Source of the DNA: Pelagimonas phthalicica
Lineage (GTDB): Bacteria > Pseudomonadota > Alphaproteobacteria > Rhodobacterales > Rhodobacteraceae
Assembly: GCF_004364805.1 (NCBI RefSeq)
Contig: NZ_SOAP01000002.1
Span: 992,001 to 1,056,000 of the forward strand
Reading direction: 5' to 3'
Length of the DNA stretch: 64,000 nucleotides
Shown: positions 17,351 through 28,188 of the stretch, in pieces
Position numbering within the stretch: the first letter of the stretch is position 1
How the letters are laid out: each line of letters opens with the position of its first letter
Notes under the pieces: model-generated
What the model saw: the letters and a program-made list of their open reading frames with translations, nothing else
What the model was told of the DNA's origin: nothing
Databases searched by the model: none
Made by a program: the position numbers and the translations under genes

Positions 17351-17381
17351 GTCGCCTTGGCGACGGGGGGCAGCGCCCCCC
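17351..17381. terminator. Tandem GC hairpins between convergent genes
   Basis: GTCGCC-TT-GGCGAC (17351-17364) is followed at once by GGGGGGC-AGC-GCCCCCC (17365-17381). They lie between the convergent hydroxylase and aminotransferase genes and are preceded by GGCCAAAAATATCCCGG (from 17329). I recognise that string from memory as a frequent Rhodobacteraceae intergenic motif. A role as bidirectional terminator is inferred. Confidence 0.6.
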
Positions 17382-17394
17382 GCCCCGGTTCACC

Positions 17395-18519
17395 TCACAG
17401 AACCTCGTCCAACACCGCGCGCAACCGCGCAACCGTGCCATCGACATCATAGAGCTTGTCCAGGCCAAACAGGCCAAGTCGGAAGGTCGAAAACCCTTCG
17501 CCCTCGTCACATTGCAATGGCACGCCGGCAGCGATCTGCATACCGCGCGCAGCAAAGGCCTTACCGGTCTGGATTTCGGGATCAGACGTATAGCTCACCA
17601 CCACACCCGGCGCGCCAAACCCATCGGCAGCCACCGAAGTGATGCCCTTTTCAGCCAAAAGCGCGCGGACCTTATTGCCCAGTTCAAACTGCGCCTCGCG
17701 CAGCTTTTCATAGCCATAATCGCGCGTCTCGATCATTGCGTCGCGGAACATCGCCAGGCCCTCGGTCGGCATCGTGGCGTGATAGGCATGCCCGCCACCC
17801 TCATAGGCGGCCATGATCGCGCGCCATTTCTTCAGATCGGCGGCAAAGCTGTCTGACGTGGTCTCTTCCATCCGGGCAACCGCGCGTTCCGAGAGCATGA
17901 CCAGACCCGCACAAGGGGTCGAGGACCAGCCCTTTTGCGGGGCTGAGATCAGCACATCTACGCCGGTGGCTTTCATATCAACCCAGGCACAGCCCGAGGC
18001 GATGCAATCCAGCACCATCAACGCACCGACCTGATGCGCCGCTGTGGCCAATCGGGTCACATAACCATCCGGCAGGATCATACCCGAAGAGGTCTCCACA
18101 TGCGGAGCAAAGACGATATCCGGCTTGGTCTCGGCAATCCGCGCTTCAACCTCTTCAATCGGGGCCGGGGCAAATGGCGCATCGGCCCCATTCCCAACCC
18201 GGCGGGCCATCATCACATCGGTCTGGTCGTTGAACGCGCCTGCGTCAAAGATCTGGCTCCAGCGAAAGGAAAACCAGCCATTGCGCACCACCAGAACATT
18301 GGCATCCCGTCCAAACTGACGGGCCACTGCCTCCATGCCAAAGGTGCCACCACCCGGCACCAGCGCCACGGCATCCGCCTTGTAAACCTCGCGCAGCCCC
18401 TCAGAGATGTCGCGCATCACCTGCTGGAATTTCGCCGACATATGATTGAGCGAGCGATCGGTGAAAACGACAGAAAATTCATCAAACCCATTCGGGTCAA
18501 CATTATCGAGCAAAGCCAT
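17395..18519 (-). CDS. Class V aminotransferase (serine/alanine-glyoxylate type)
   Basis: A 374-residue PLP enzyme of fold type I. The PLP lysine lies in ISAPQKGWSSTPC, the aspartate that binds the pyridine nitrogen in MVLDCIASG, and the phosphate-binding loop in PGGGTFGMEA. This pattern fits the serine-pyruvate / alanine-glyoxylate aminotransferase group rather than cysteine desulfurases. AGGGGG precedes the ATG. Two Lrp-type genes follow upstream on the same strand after a 156-bp gap in which I see nothing notable. Confidence 0.87.
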   Translation of the reverse strand: MALLDNVDPNGFDEFSVVFTDRSLNHMSAKFQQVMRDISEGLREVYKADAVALVPGGGTFGMEAVARQFGRDANVLVVRNGWFSFRWSQIFDAGAFNDQTDVMMARRVGNGADAPFAPAPIEEVEARIAETKPDIVFAPHVETSSGMILPDGYVTRLATAAHQVGALMVLDCIASGCAWVDMKATGVDVLISAPQKGWSSTPCAGLVMLSERAVARMEETTSDSFAADLKKWRAIMAAYEGGGHAYHATMPTEGLAMFRDAMIETRDYGYEKLREAQFELGNKVRALLAEKGITSVAADGFGAPGVVVSYTSDPEIQTGKAFAARGMQIAAGVPLQCDEGEGFSTFRLGLFGLDKLYDVDGTVARLRAVLDEVL

Positions 18520-18675
18520 GGCGGCCCCCTATTCGCTGAGCGGTTTCAATTGATCTTGGGCATCCGGAGCGGAGGCGCAAAGCTTACCTAGGCGTAACGG
18601 GGCCAAAGGTGAAAGTGAACGCCAATTCCGACAGAAGTCACGCCACGTGCGCCATTCGTTAATCATGACTTGACG

Positions 18676-19131
18676 CTAAATCGGCCCCGGGCGGCGCTCT
18701 TCACTGAGCAAAACATTGGCCTCAACATTGCCCAGCCCCGGCAGTGTCATGATCCGCCGCCGCAGCACGCGCTCAAAGTCAGAAATGTCCCGCGCCACGA
18801 CGCGCAGGCGGTAGTCATATAGGCCCAGCACGTGCTCGACCGTCTGCACTTCGGGAATGGCCCCAACCGCGCGTTCGAAATCTTCGAGCGACACCCGGCC
18901 TTTGGTCGCCAATTTCACACCCAGAAACACCGTCACCCCAAACCCAAGCGCGGCAGCATCAACCTCAAGCCGGGTTTCGCGAAAGATCCCCGCCTCGCGC
19001 AGGCGTTTGATGCGGCGCCAACAGGCAGGTTGCGACAGGCCGAGCTCTCTCCCTAATGCCCCGGCGGATTGCGTTGCGTCTTTGGCCAGCGCTCGGACCA
19101 GCGCGCGGTCCTTGTCATCCAATTCGATCAT
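18676..19131 (-). CDS. Lrp/AsnC family regulator, second of a tandem pair
   Basis: A 151-residue Lrp protein: winged helix with recognition helix around LSQPACWRRIKRLREAGIF, then a RAM domain (GLYDYRLRVVARDISDFE). Its ATG overlaps the TGA of the upstream Lrp gene (ATGA), so the two are translationally coupled. The two proteins share only the family pattern, so they may form hetero-oligomers or sense different ligands. Confidence 0.92.
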   Translation of the reverse strand: MIELDDKDRALVRALAKDATQSAGALGRELGLSQPACWRRIKRLREAGIFRETRLEVDAAALGFGVTVFLGVKLATKGRVSLEDFERAVGAIPEVQTVEHVLGLYDYRLRVVARDISDFERVLRRRIMTLPGLGNVEANVLLSEERRPGPI

Positions 19132-19583
19132 AGCGGCAGGCTTTCCTGACCTTTGACACGGGCCACCTGCATCAGGGCCTCGATATCGTTGATATGGGGC
19201 AGCACCAGCAATTGGTCGCGATAGAGCTGCTGATAATGCGCCATATCCCGGGCAATCACGGACAAACGCACATCGACCTGCCCCAGAAAGGTCTGAATCT
19301 CGATCACCTCAGCCACCTGCCGCGCTGCCGCAATAAATTCGTCAAAGGCGCGGGGCTGGGTTTTGTCCAGGGTCACGCGCAGGGACACTTCGACCTCATA
19401 CCCCAAGGCTGGCCAATTGATGACACTGCGCACGCCTTTCAACACGCCGATATCCCGCATGCGCTCCAGACGACGCGACAGGGTTGTTGCCGTCACCCCC
19501 GCCTGCTCAGCCAGAATCGAGGCCGACATATCCGGGTCAGATTGATAGTAACGCAGAATGCGCCGATCCGTGTCATCAAGCAT
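19128..19583 (-). CDS. Lrp/AsnC family regulator, first of a tandem pair
   Basis: A 151-residue Lrp protein: TDRRILRYYQSDPDMSASIL, recognition helix VTATTLSRRLERMRDIG, and RAM domain FLGQVDVRLSVIARDMAHY. It is transcribed divergently from ilvC, with 139 bp between the start codons, so control of ilvC is a reasonable inference. It overlaps the next Lrp gene by four bases. Confidence 0.92.
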   Translation of the reverse strand: MLDDTDRRILRYYQSDPDMSASILAEQAGVTATTLSRRLERMRDIGVLKGVRSVINWPALGYEVEVSLRVTLDKTQPRAFDEFIAAARQVAEVIEIQTFLGQVDVRLSVIARDMAHYQQLYRDQLLVLPHINDIEALMQVARVKGQESLPL

Positions 19584-19695
19584 GAAAATTCCGCCAACCC
19601 CACTTTTTGCGAATACTTATGCTTCTTCTTGGCAAAAATACTCAAAAAACGCAAACACACTCGCGCCAGCCCGGGTATTTTGACCGCAATCATAA

Positions 19696-20745
<1,050 letters not shown>

Positions 20746-20786
20746 GCGTTCGGTCATCTGACCAGAAACATGCCATTTGGCATGCG

Positions 20787-20813
20787 AGGGGCATCCGAAT
20801 TTCGGGTGCCCTT
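20787..20813 (+). terminator. Intrinsic terminator after ilvC
   Basis: GGGGCATCCGAA and TTTCGGGTGCCC form a stem followed by TTACTCTTT. A smaller hairpin, ATGCCA-TT-TGGCAT (20770-20783), lies just upstream. Confidence 0.7.
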
Positions 20814-20842
20814 ACTCTTTGGAGAGTGTTTGGAGACAGCAA

Positions 20843-21745
20843 ATGACCGACACCGCCACCCGCGCCGATTGGCTCTCTATCGTCATCCTCGCCCTCGTTT
20901 GGGGCAGTGCCTTTATGTTTATGTCGGTGGCGCTCGAAGGCTATGGGCCGATCACGGTGGCCACGGCGCGCACGACGTTGGCAGCGCTGGTTTTGCTCTC
21001 AATCATGCCCATGGTCGGGCAAAAGCTGCCGGGCAAGGACCCGGTGCTTTGGGGCTATATTGTCGTGACCGGCTTGCTGACCACCGCCATTCCCTTTGTG
21101 CTGCTCAGCTGGGGGCTGCAATATGTGCCCTCCTCCTTTGGTGGCCTGGCCATGTCGACCATTCCGCTGATGGTACTGGTTCTGGCGCATGTCTGGGGCG
21201 ATGAGAGGATCTTTGCCCGCCGCGCTGCCGGGGTGGCGATTGGGTTTGCCGGGGCGCTGATCCTGATCGGGCCTGGGCTGTTTGAGCTTGGCCAATCCAC
21301 CGCCCCCTTGGCGCAGCTTGCCTGCCTTGCGGCGGCGTTTTGCTATTCCGTCTCGTCGATCCTGACCCGCCGTTGCCCGCCGGTGGAGCCTTTGACCTTG
21401 GCAGCCGTGCCTTTGGCCATCGGGTCGATTGTTTTGATCCCGCTGATGCTGTGGTTCGAGGGCGTGCCCACGTGGCAAGGTCTGCGCCCGGGCGGCGCGA
21501 TCCTGATGCTGGGCCTGATGCAAACCGCGGCGATGAACCTGCTGCGCATCCAGGTGATCCGCAGCGCCGGGTCAGTTTTCATGACACTGGTGAATTACCA
21601 GGTGCCAATCTGGGCGATGATCTATGGCACGCTTTTGCTGGGTGAAGATCTGCCTTGGCGCTTTTACCTCGCGCTGGTGCTCATCCTGTGCGGCCTCGCG
21701 CTTGGACAATGGCGCGCGCTCAAGGGGCTGCTACGCCGAAACTGA
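20843..21745 (+). CDS. DMT-family transporter (EamA)
   Basis: A 300-residue inner-membrane protein with about ten hydrophobic segments in two EamA repeats (WLSIVILALVWGSAFMFM near the start; LACLAAAFCYSVSSIL and later segments in the second half). It probably exports or imports a metabolite or amino acid; the substrate is unknown. The SD is GGAGA about seven bases before ATG 20843; the in-frame ATG at 20777 lies within the ilvC terminator and is rejected. Confidence 0.9.
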   Translation: MTDTATRADWLSIVILALVWGSAFMFMSVALEGYGPITVATARTTLAALVLLSIMPMVGQKLPGKDPVLWGYIVVTGLLTTAIPFVLLSWGLQYVPSSFGGLAMSTIPLMVLVLAHVWGDERIFARRAAGVAIGFAGALILIGPGLFELGQSTAPLAQLACLAAAFCYSVSSILTRRCPPVEPLTLAAVPLAIGSIVLIPLMLWFEGVPTWQGLRPGGAILMLGLMQTAAMNLLRIQVIRSAGSVFMTLVNYQVPIWAMIYGTLLLGEDLPWRFYLALVLILCGLALGQWRALKGLLRRN

Positions 21746-21814
21746 ACACGCACGCACCATCACCCTGCGCGAACATGCAGTTGTTACAATATAACGCATC
21801 CCCATATCGGGCGC

Positions 21815-22381
21815 ATGACCCAATATGACATCCAAACCCGTAAGGGCCTGCCACAGGAGATGCAGGCCCTGCTGACGGTCTTGCCACGCGATGGCTGGCG
21901 GGATCATCCCAACTTTGCCCGCTCGATCCAGAACTGGATGGGCGCGCACCAGATGTTTCGCGGCCTGACCGGGCAGATCCGGCAGGATAGCGAGGATTTT
22001 CTTGAGCAAAAGCAAGAGGATCAAACCTATGCGGCGCGTCTGGCACATTTTGGCATGCTGCTGTTCAACAACCTGCATGGCCATCACAGCTGGGAGGATC
22101 GCAGCTTTTTCCCAGAGCTGGAGGCCGCCGATCCACGCTTTGCCCGGGGTTTGGAGATGCTCGAAAGCGACCATGAGGCGCTGGATGGGCATCTGGATCA
22201 GTTTCGGCGCACCGGCAATCGGCTTGTGCAGCTCGCCACGCTGGACCCGACGCAGATGAAGGATGAGGCCGGGCAGATGCTGGACACCGTCACCACCATT
22301 GACGGGTTTCTGGAACGGCATCTGACCGATGAAGAGGATCTGGCCGTGCCGATCCTGTTGCATCACGCGCTGCGTGGGTAA
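21815..22381 (+). CDS. Hemerythrin domain-containing protein
   Basis: A 188-residue helical protein with the hemerythrin iron-ligand pattern: an early His in IQNWMGAHQMF, HGHHSWEDRSFFPELE (HxxxE), ESDHEALDGHL, and ERHLTDEEDL (HxxxD/E). Such proteins bind a di-iron centre and respond to O2, NO or iron. No signal peptide. No clear SD precedes the ATG. A strong terminator follows and the gene converges on glyS. Confidence 0.88.
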   Translation: MTQYDIQTRKGLPQEMQALLTVLPRDGWRDHPNFARSIQNWMGAHQMFRGLTGQIRQDSEDFLEQKQEDQTYAARLAHFGMLLFNNLHGHHSWEDRSFFPELEAADPRFARGLEMLESDHEALDGHLDQFRRTGNRLVQLATLDPTQMKDEAGQMLDTVTTIDGFLERHLTDEEDLAVPILLHHALRG

Positions 22382-22389
22382 AAACGGAG

Positions 22390-22414
22390 GGGCGGGGAGA
22401 TCCCCGCCCTTTTC
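22390..22414 (+). terminator. Intrinsic terminator of the hemerythrin gene
   Basis: GGGCGGGGA-GA-TCCCCGCCC followed by TTTTC. A second hairpin, GGTGGGG-TTTTA-CCCCACC (22445-22463), abuts the glyS stop codon and may serve the other strand. Confidence 0.85.
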
Positions 22415-22463
22415 TATGTCCGTCCCCTGTTTGGGGCGATGTAGGGTGGGGTTTTACCCCACC

Positions 22464-24683
22464 TTAACCCTCAAGCTTGCTCAAATCCGCCACCTGAGAA
22501 CAGATCGTGCGAATACGTGACAATAGGTTCAAGCGGTTGCGGCGGATGATGGAATTCTCTGAATTCACCTGCACCGCCTCGAAAAACGCATCAATCGGCG
22601 CGCGCAAAGAGGCCATGGCCTCCATCGCAGCGGCAAAATCCTCGCCCTGCATCGCCGGGGTGATCTTGGCCTCGGCCGCGTCCAGCGCCGCAAAGAGCGC
22701 CTTTTCGCTGTCCTCCTCGGCGAATTTCACATCCGCACCATAGGAATATTCCACCCCATCCTTTTCCTCGGCCTGAGACAGGATATTATTGGCGCGTTTG
22801 AACCCCTGGACAAGGTTTTCCCCATCATCGGTTTTCATAAACGCCGCCAAGGCCTCGGCGCGGGTGACAAGCAGACGAATGTCGTCAGAGCCTTCCATGG
22901 CAAGGCAGGCATCGATCACGTCGTGACGAATGCCCTCGTCGCGCAAGTGGACCTTAAGGCGGTCATGGAAGAAGGAGAGCAGATCGGTCGACGTGTCCGG
23001 CACGACTTGCTCCAAAGAGGAGAAACCATTGGTGCGCTCTTCGCCTGCTTCTAGAACAGTGCGGAACGCCGCGCCAAAAACACCGTGCTCGGCGATTTCC
23101 GCAATCAAAGCAGTGGCTTCATCCTGGCGCAGATCTTCAATGATCTTGACCTTGTGGCGCACCAATTGGGCGTCGATGAAACGATCCAGCTTCATGCGGG
23201 CACTATTGGCCAGAACAAGACGGATCACACCGAGCGCCGCGCGGCGCAGGGCGTAGGGGTCTTTCGACCCGGTGGGTTTCTCGTCGATGGCCCAGAACCC
23301 GGTCAGGGTGTCGAGCTTATCGGCAAGCGCCACGGCGACTGAGACCGGCGCGGTAGGCACATCATCTGAGGGGCCAAGCGGCGAATAGTGTTCTTCGCAG
23401 GCGGCGGCGACCGATGCGTCCAGCCCCGCGGCCTGCGCATAATACCGCCCCATAAGCCCCTGAAGTTCCGGGAATTCATAGACCATTTCCGAGCTGAGAT
23501 CGGCTTTGGCCACGCGCGCTGCTTGCTCGGCCAAATCGGCATCGGCCCCGACAGCGGGCGCAATCTCGCGCGCCAAGGCAGCGATGCGATCAATCCGCTC
23601 AGCCTGAGAGCCCAACTCACGGTGGAAGGTCACGTTGGACAATCGGTCTGTCCAGGCAGACAGCCCTTGACGTTGCGCCACGCGCAGGTCGTTTTCCCAA
23701 AAGAATTTCGCATCCGCCAGACGCGCCGCCAGCACCTTTTGGTTGCCCGCAAGGATCGTCGCGCCATGATCTGCTGTTTCGATATTGGAAACGGTGATCC
23801 ATTTCTCAATCCGGCCCGTCTTGGGGTTGCGCACGGAAAAGAACTTCTGGTGCTCTTTCATCGAGGTCTGCAACACCTCTGGCGGCAGGCCAAGGAAATC
23901 CTCTTCGATGTCGCCCATCAGCACGACCGGCCATTCCACCAACCCGGCGACCTCGCGCAAAAGCCCCTTGTCTTCAACAACTTCCAAGCCCAGCGCAAAG
24001 GCGGCATTGGTGGCGTCGTTCCAGATCGCCTCTTGCCGCTCTTCCGAGGACAGCACAACAAAGTTGCGTTTCAGCTGCGCTTCATAATCCTCGAACGAGG
24101 TCACAGTGAACGCGCCGCCGCCCATAAAGCGATGGCCTTCTGTTTGCTGTCCCGCAACAATCCCGTCAATATCCAGCGACACAACCGAAGCCCCGGCTTC
24201 ATCGCTCAGGATACAGGTGATGCGGTGCAGCGGGCGCACCCAGCGCAAAGACCCAGCGCCCCAGCGCATGGATTTCGGCCAAGGGAAGTTCCGGATGGTC
24301 TTTTCCAGTACCTCAGCGACAATCTCAGCCGCCGGGCGGCCCTCGGTCACAACGGTGGCGTAGTAAAAGCTGCCTTTTTTGTCTTCGCGTTCTTCAAGCT
24401 GATCGCGGGTGACACCTGCGCCGCGCATGAACCCCTCAAGCGCTTTGTCAGGCGCGCCGACCTTGGGGCCGCGACGTTCTTCGCGCAGGGTGGGCGATTG
24501 CGCCAGCAGCCCGTCCAGCGCCAGGGTCAACCGGCGCGGCGTGGAAAAGGCGCGCGCGCCAGCATAAGTCAGCCCCGCCTCGACCAGACCATCGGTGACC
24601 AGCTTTTGCAGATCCGCCGCCGCTTTGCCTTGCATACGGGCGGGGATTTCTTCGGAAAACAGTTCGATCAGCAAATCAGGCAT
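22464..24683 (-). CDS. glyS: Glycine--tRNA ligase beta subunit
   Basis: Beta subunit of the bacterial alpha2-beta2 glycyl-tRNA synthetase, 739 residues. It begins MPDLLIELFSEEIPARMQ, the normal start of the family, and contains LKEHQKFF-type (MKEHQKFFSVRN), LADKLDTLTGFWAI and DPYALRRAALG motifs. The frame extends 71 codons upstream across the DUF6446 gene, which is rejected. GAGG lies nine bases before ATG 24683. It forms an operon with glyQ and the DUF6446 gene. Confidence 0.97.
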   Translation of the reverse strand: MPDLLIELFSEEIPARMQGKAAADLQKLVTDGLVEAGLTYAGARAFSTPRRLTLALDGLLAQSPTLREERRGPKVGAPDKALEGFMRGAGVTRDQLEEREDKKGSFYYATVVTEGRPAAEIVAEVLEKTIRNFPWPKSMRWGAGSLRWVRPLHRITCILSDEAGASVVSLDIDGIVAGQQTEGHRFMGGGAFTVTSFEDYEAQLKRNFVVLSSEERQEAIWNDATNAAFALGLEVVEDKGLLREVAGLVEWPVVLMGDIEEDFLGLPPEVLQTSMKEHQKFFSVRNPKTGRIEKWITVSNIETADHGATILAGNQKVLAARLADAKFFWENDLRVAQRQGLSAWTDRLSNVTFHRELGSQAERIDRIAALAREIAPAVGADADLAEQAARVAKADLSSEMVYEFPELQGLMGRYYAQAAGLDASVAAACEEHYSPLGPSDDVPTAPVSVAVALADKLDTLTGFWAIDEKPTGSKDPYALRRAALGVIRLVLANSARMKLDRFIDAQLVRHKVKIIEDLRQDEATALIAEIAEHGVFGAAFRTVLEAGEERTNGFSSLEQVVPDTSTDLLSFFHDRLKVHLRDEGIRHDVIDACLAMEGSDDIRLLVTRAEALAAFMKTDDGENLVQGFKRANNILSQAEEKDGVEYSYGADVKFAEEDSEKALFAALDAAEAKITPAMQGEDFAAAMEAMASLRAPIDAFFEAVQVNSENSIIRRNRLNLLSRIRTICSQVADLSKLEG

Positions 24684-24687
24684 CGGG

Positions 24688-25215
24688 TCAGTCCTCATCT
24701 CGGGGCGGGCAATCTCTGCCCAGTGGTGAGCCGTCGTAGGCCTTGTCACCACAGTCATTAATCTCGTGCCAGACATAGCCGCGCCCATCATCGGTGATGG
24801 CCACCACGCGGTCGATGCCCCATTCAAAATTGCGCTGGCCGGTAAAGACCAGGGCGGTGCCTGCCTCGATCTCTTGGCCAATCGCGGCCGCATCAAAGCA
24901 GTCGAACCAATCGGGGGCGTTTTTCGGCGATGCGCCCTCGTAGGGTTCGTAAGTTTCGGTCAACATCGGGAAAGACATCGAGGTCTTGAAACAGGCGCGA
25001 TAGCGGATCGGCGAGCTTTCGGCGTCGATGGCCGTGAAATCCTCGTAAAGGATCGGCTCGGGTTCACCACTGGCGAACAGGGTCAGTTCCACATCCGTGG
25101 TCCCGTTGACCGGGACCTCGTTATAGAAGTGATAAATCTGCATGTAGTAGACGACAGCACCAAAAACCAAAGCGCTCATAACAATTCCCCCACCGATGAG
25201 TTTGCCTGCGCTCAC
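24688..25215 (-). CDS. DUF6446 family membrane-anchored protein
   Basis: A 175-residue protein with one N-terminal membrane segment ([22 protein letters not shown]) and a periplasmic part containing paired cysteines (YRACF, FDCFD, INDCGDK, GRDCPP). It starts with GTG that overlaps the glyQ stop (GTGA), giving coupled translation, and ends four bases before glyS. This insertion between the two glyRS subunit genes is, to my knowledge, typical of Rhodobacterales; the function is unknown. Confidence 0.82.
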   Translation of the reverse strand: MSAGKLIGGGIVMSALVFGAVVYYMQIYHFYNEVPVNGTTDVELTLFASGEPEPILYEDFTAIDAESSPIRYRACFKTSMSFPMLTETYEPYEGASPKNAPDWFDCFDAAAIGQEIEAGTALVFTGQRNFEWGIDRVVAITDDGRGYVWHEINDCGDKAYDGSPLGRDCPPRDED

Positions 25216-26141
25216 GCGACATATCCCCCGGCTTCTGTCTGAACGAACGCATCCGCGCAAAGCTTGGTCAGCGCCCGCACACGGCCGATATAGGCCTGAC
25301 GTTCGGTGACCGAGATCACGCCGCGCGCATCCAGCAGGTTGAAGATATGGCTGGCCTTGATCGCCTGATCATAGGCCGGGTGCGCCATGATGATGCGCTT
25401 GCCAGTCTTTGGATCCTCAGCCGGAGCGTCGATGATACGGGCACATTCGGCCTCGGCCTCTTCAAAGTGGCGCAGCAGCGTGTCGGTGTCGGCCACGTCA
25501 AAGTTCCAGCGCGAATATTCCTGTTCGGTTTGCTTGAACACATCGCCATAGGTCAACGGGCTGGGCGATTGCGGATCGTTGAACGGCATATCCATCACGT
25601 GATCCACACCCAGCACATACATGGCCAGACGTTCCAGACCATAAGTCAGCTCACCAGACACCGGGTGGCAATCATGGCCGCCCACCTGTTGGAAATAGGT
25701 GAACTGGCTGACTTCCATCCCGTCGCACCAGACCTCCCAACCCAGGCCCCAGGCCCCCAGTGTCGGAGATTCCCAATCATCCTCGACAAAGCGCACATCA
25801 TGCAGCGCCATATCAATGCCAATCGCCTCCAGAGAGCCCAGGTAAAGTGCCTGAAGGTCGGGCGGCGATGGTTTGATGATCACCTGATACTGGTAATAAT
25901 GCTGTAGCCGGTTGGGATTCTCACCATAACGACCATCGGTCGGGCGGCGCGAAGGCTGCACATAGGCGGCTGTCCAGGGCTTGGAGCCAAGCGAGCGCAA
26001 GGTGGTGGCCGGGTGGAACGTCCCTGCCCCGACCTCCATGTCGTAAGGCTGTAGAATCGCACAACCTTTTGACGCCCAGTAGGTTTGAAGGCGCAGGATG
26101 ATTTCCTGAAAACTTCTTGGTTTGGGCAATGTCTCGGCCAT
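25212..26141 (-). CDS. glyQ: Glycine--tRNA ligase alpha subunit
   Basis: A 309-residue alpha subunit, the catalytic part of glycyl-tRNA synthetase. The class II motifs appear in [43 protein letters not shown] and [27 protein letters not shown] 26141 follows GGGAAGA; the extra 31 upstream codons lack conservation. First gene of glyQ-DUF6446-glyS. Confidence 0.97.
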   Translation of the reverse strand: MAETLPKPRSFQEIILRLQTYWASKGCAILQPYDMEVGAGTFHPATTLRSLGSKPWTAAYVQPSRRPTDGRYGENPNRLQHYYQYQVIIKPSPPDLQALYLGSLEAIGIDMALHDVRFVEDDWESPTLGAWGLGWEVWCDGMEVSQFTYFQQVGGHDCHPVSGELTYGLERLAMYVLGVDHVMDMPFNDPQSPSPLTYGDVFKQTEQEYSRWNFDVADTDTLLRHFEEAEAECARIIDAPAEDPKTGKRIIMAHPAYDQAIKASHIFNLLDARGVISVTERQAYIGRVRALTKLCADAFVQTEAGGYVA

Positions 26142-26317
26142 GTCTGTCTTCCCGGTCTCGCGTCGCATCATACGTTGCGCCTGATTAGGCGGGCTGATGG
26201 GCGGGGTCAACCGCAGCGCCCATGTATAAGCCACTTTTGACGTGCAACCGGTTCTGCATCTGCTAAGACTAGGCCGAAGGACAGGATTGAAGTGTGACCC
26301 AGAGGTCGAAATTGCGA

Positions 26318-28129
26318 ATGAAGAAAAGTTTGATTGGCGGGCTGGCAGCCCTGATGCTCACGGCAAATGTTGCCTTTGCACAGGAAGATACGGTGTTCAT
26401 TCAGATCGAGGCACGGACCTCTTTGAATGGTGCGCAGCAAAGCGTGAACAAATACACCGGGAGCTTGCAGGATGTGAACGGGTTTTCGCTGGGCGGCGGC
26501 TGGTATGGTGTGGCGCTTGGCCCCTATAGCCGGACCGAAGCACAGCAAGTCTTGCTGAACCTGCAAAATCGCGGGCTGATCCCCGCAGATGCTTATATCG
26601 AAGTGCCGCGCGCCTATGGTCGCCAATTCTGGCCGGTTGGCGCGCAGGTGCTGGACGGGCTGGCACCGGTCCCGGCACCCGAAGTCGCAGACCCAGCGCC
26701 GGAGCCCGCCGAGGCCCCCGTTGCCGAAGTCGCACCTACACCGGAGCCAACTGTGGAACCCGTGGCCGAGGCAACGCCTGTCCCTGCAGAGCCAGAAGTG
26801 GTCGAGGAAACCCCACGTCAGGCCCGTGCCAGCGAACGCGCATTGAACCGTGAGCAGCGCGAAGAGCTGCAGATCGCGCTGAAATGGGCCGGTGTATACA
26901 CCTCGGGCATTGATGGTGCCTTTGGCCGTGGCACACGCCGGGCCATGGCCGCCTGGCAGGAACAGAACGGGTTTGAGGAAACTGGCATTCTGACCACCCT
27001 GCAACGGGCAGAATTGCTGCGTCAGTATAACTCCATACTGGATGGTATGGACATGGCCGTCTACACCGATCCACGCGCCGGTATCTCGGTGCAACTGCCT
27101 ATGGGCGCAGTGAAATTTGACCGCTACGAGGCCCCGTTTGCTTTGTTTGACGGGACCGGTGTTGTTGAGGGCGCGCAGCTCTTGCTGATCAGCCAACCCG
27201 GTGACCGAAAGACTATGAATGGTCTCTATGAGATCATGCAAACCCTCGAAATCGTTCCCTTGGATGGTGAGCGCAAGCGCGAAAAGAACGGGTTTTTGCT
27301 GACCGGCAACAATGCCCGTATCACCAGCCATACCGAGGTGGGCCTGCGCAATGGCGAGATCAAAGGCTTTACCCTGATCTGGCCAACCGGTGACGAAGAT
27401 CGCCGGACCCGAGTTCTGGGGCTGATGCAGAAAAGCTGGCAGCGCACCGATGGCGTACTGGACCCGGCGGCGGTGACCGATGCTGGTCAGGCGGTTGATC
27501 TGGTCTCGGGCCTAAAGGTGCGCACGCCACGTGAAAACGCCTCGGGCTTTTTCGTCGACAACTCCGGCACGGTGTTGACCAGCGCCGCGACGGTTGCGGG
27601 TTGTTCACGGGTGACTTTGGACGGCGTGTTTGACGCCAAGCTGATCGCCAGCGATGACGGGCTGGGCGTGGCCGCCCTGCGCCCCACCAATGCGCTGGCC
27701 CCACGTCGCGTCGCGGCCTTCCGCACCGATAGCCCGCGCCTGCAATCCGAAATTGCTGTCGCAGGCTACAGCTTTGGCGGCCGTCTGAGCGCGCCAACCC
27801 TGACTTTCGGCACATTGGAAGATCTGCAGGGGTTGGGTGGCGAAACGCAGATCGCCCGTCTTGGCCTGTCCGCCCTGCCCGGTGACGCCGGTGGGCCTGT
27901 CTTTGATGGCGGCGGCATGGTTGTTGGCATGATGCAGACCAAAGCCGATGGCGGATCGCGCCGCCTGCCCGAAGATGTGAGCTTTGCCGCCAAAACCGGG
28001 GAGTTGCTGAGCTTTCTGCAATCCAACGGCATTCGCCCCGTCGCCCGCGGCGGCGCTGGCGTCATGGCCCCCGAGGATCTGACGGCGCTGGCTGCGGATA
28101 CAACCGTTTTGGTCAGCTGCTGGGAATAA
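26318..28129 (+). CDS. Secreted SPOR-like / peptidoglycan-binding protein with inactive trypsin-like domain
   Basis: About 603 residues: signal peptide (cleavage near NVAFA-QED), a SPOR-like region (residues 25-95, [15 protein letters not shown]), a Pro/Glu/Ala/Val-rich linker (115-170), a PG_binding_1-like domain ([27 protein letters not shown]), a central domain, and a C-terminal trypsin_2-like domain from about 405. In that domain all three catalytic positions look substituted: the His site reads TSAATVAG, the Asp site DDGLGVAAL, and the Ser site GDAGGP (Ala 524). It is therefore probably a cell-wall-binding pseudo-protease. A GTG eight codons upstream (26294) has a better-placed SD and is an alternative start. 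Confidence 0.82.
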   Translation: MKKSLIGGLAALMLTANVAFAQEDTVFIQIEARTSLNGAQQSVNKYTGSLQDVNGFSLGGGWYGVALGPYSRTEAQQVLLNLQNRGLIPADAYIEVPRAYGRQFWPVGAQVLDGLAPVPAPEVADPAPEPAEAPVAEVAPTPEPTVEPVAEATPVPAEPEVVEETPRQARASERALNREQREELQIALKWAGVYTSGIDGAFGRGTRRAMAAWQEQNGFEETGILTTLQRAELLRQYNSILDGMDMAVYTDPRAGISVQLPMGAVKFDRYEAPFALFDGTGVVEGAQLLLISQPGDRKTMNGLYEIMQTLEIVPLDGERKREKNGFLLTGNNARITSHTEVGLRNGEIKGFTLIWPTGDEDRRTRVLGLMQKSWQRTDGVLDPAAVTDAGQAVDLVSGLKVRTPRENASGFFVDNSGTVLTSAATVAGCSRVTLDGVFDAKLIASDDGLGVAALRPTNALAPRRVAAFRTDSPRLQSEIAVAGYSFGGRLSAPTLTFGTLEDLQGLGGETQIARLGLSALPGDAGGPVFDGGGMVVGMMQTKADGGSRRLPEDVSFAAKTGELLSFLQSNGIRPVARGGAGVMAPEDLTALAADTTVLVSCWE

Positions 28130-28158
28130 CCCGGCCAAAGGCTTTAAAGCAGCGGATT

Positions 28159-28187
28159 GGGCGGCCCTGTAAAGGCCGCCCTTTTTT
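28159..28187 (+). terminator. Strong intrinsic terminator
   Basis: GGGCGGCC (28159-28166) and GGCCGCCC (28174-28181) form a perfect 8-bp stem followed by T6. The MITE-like element begins two bases later. Confidence 0.92.
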
Positions 28188-28188
28188 A

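Noticed and set aside
18658-18674. TTAATCATGACTTGA as a CtrA box
   Set aside because: The second half-site is TTGA, not TTAA, and it lies downstream of an Lrp gene rather than at a promoter.
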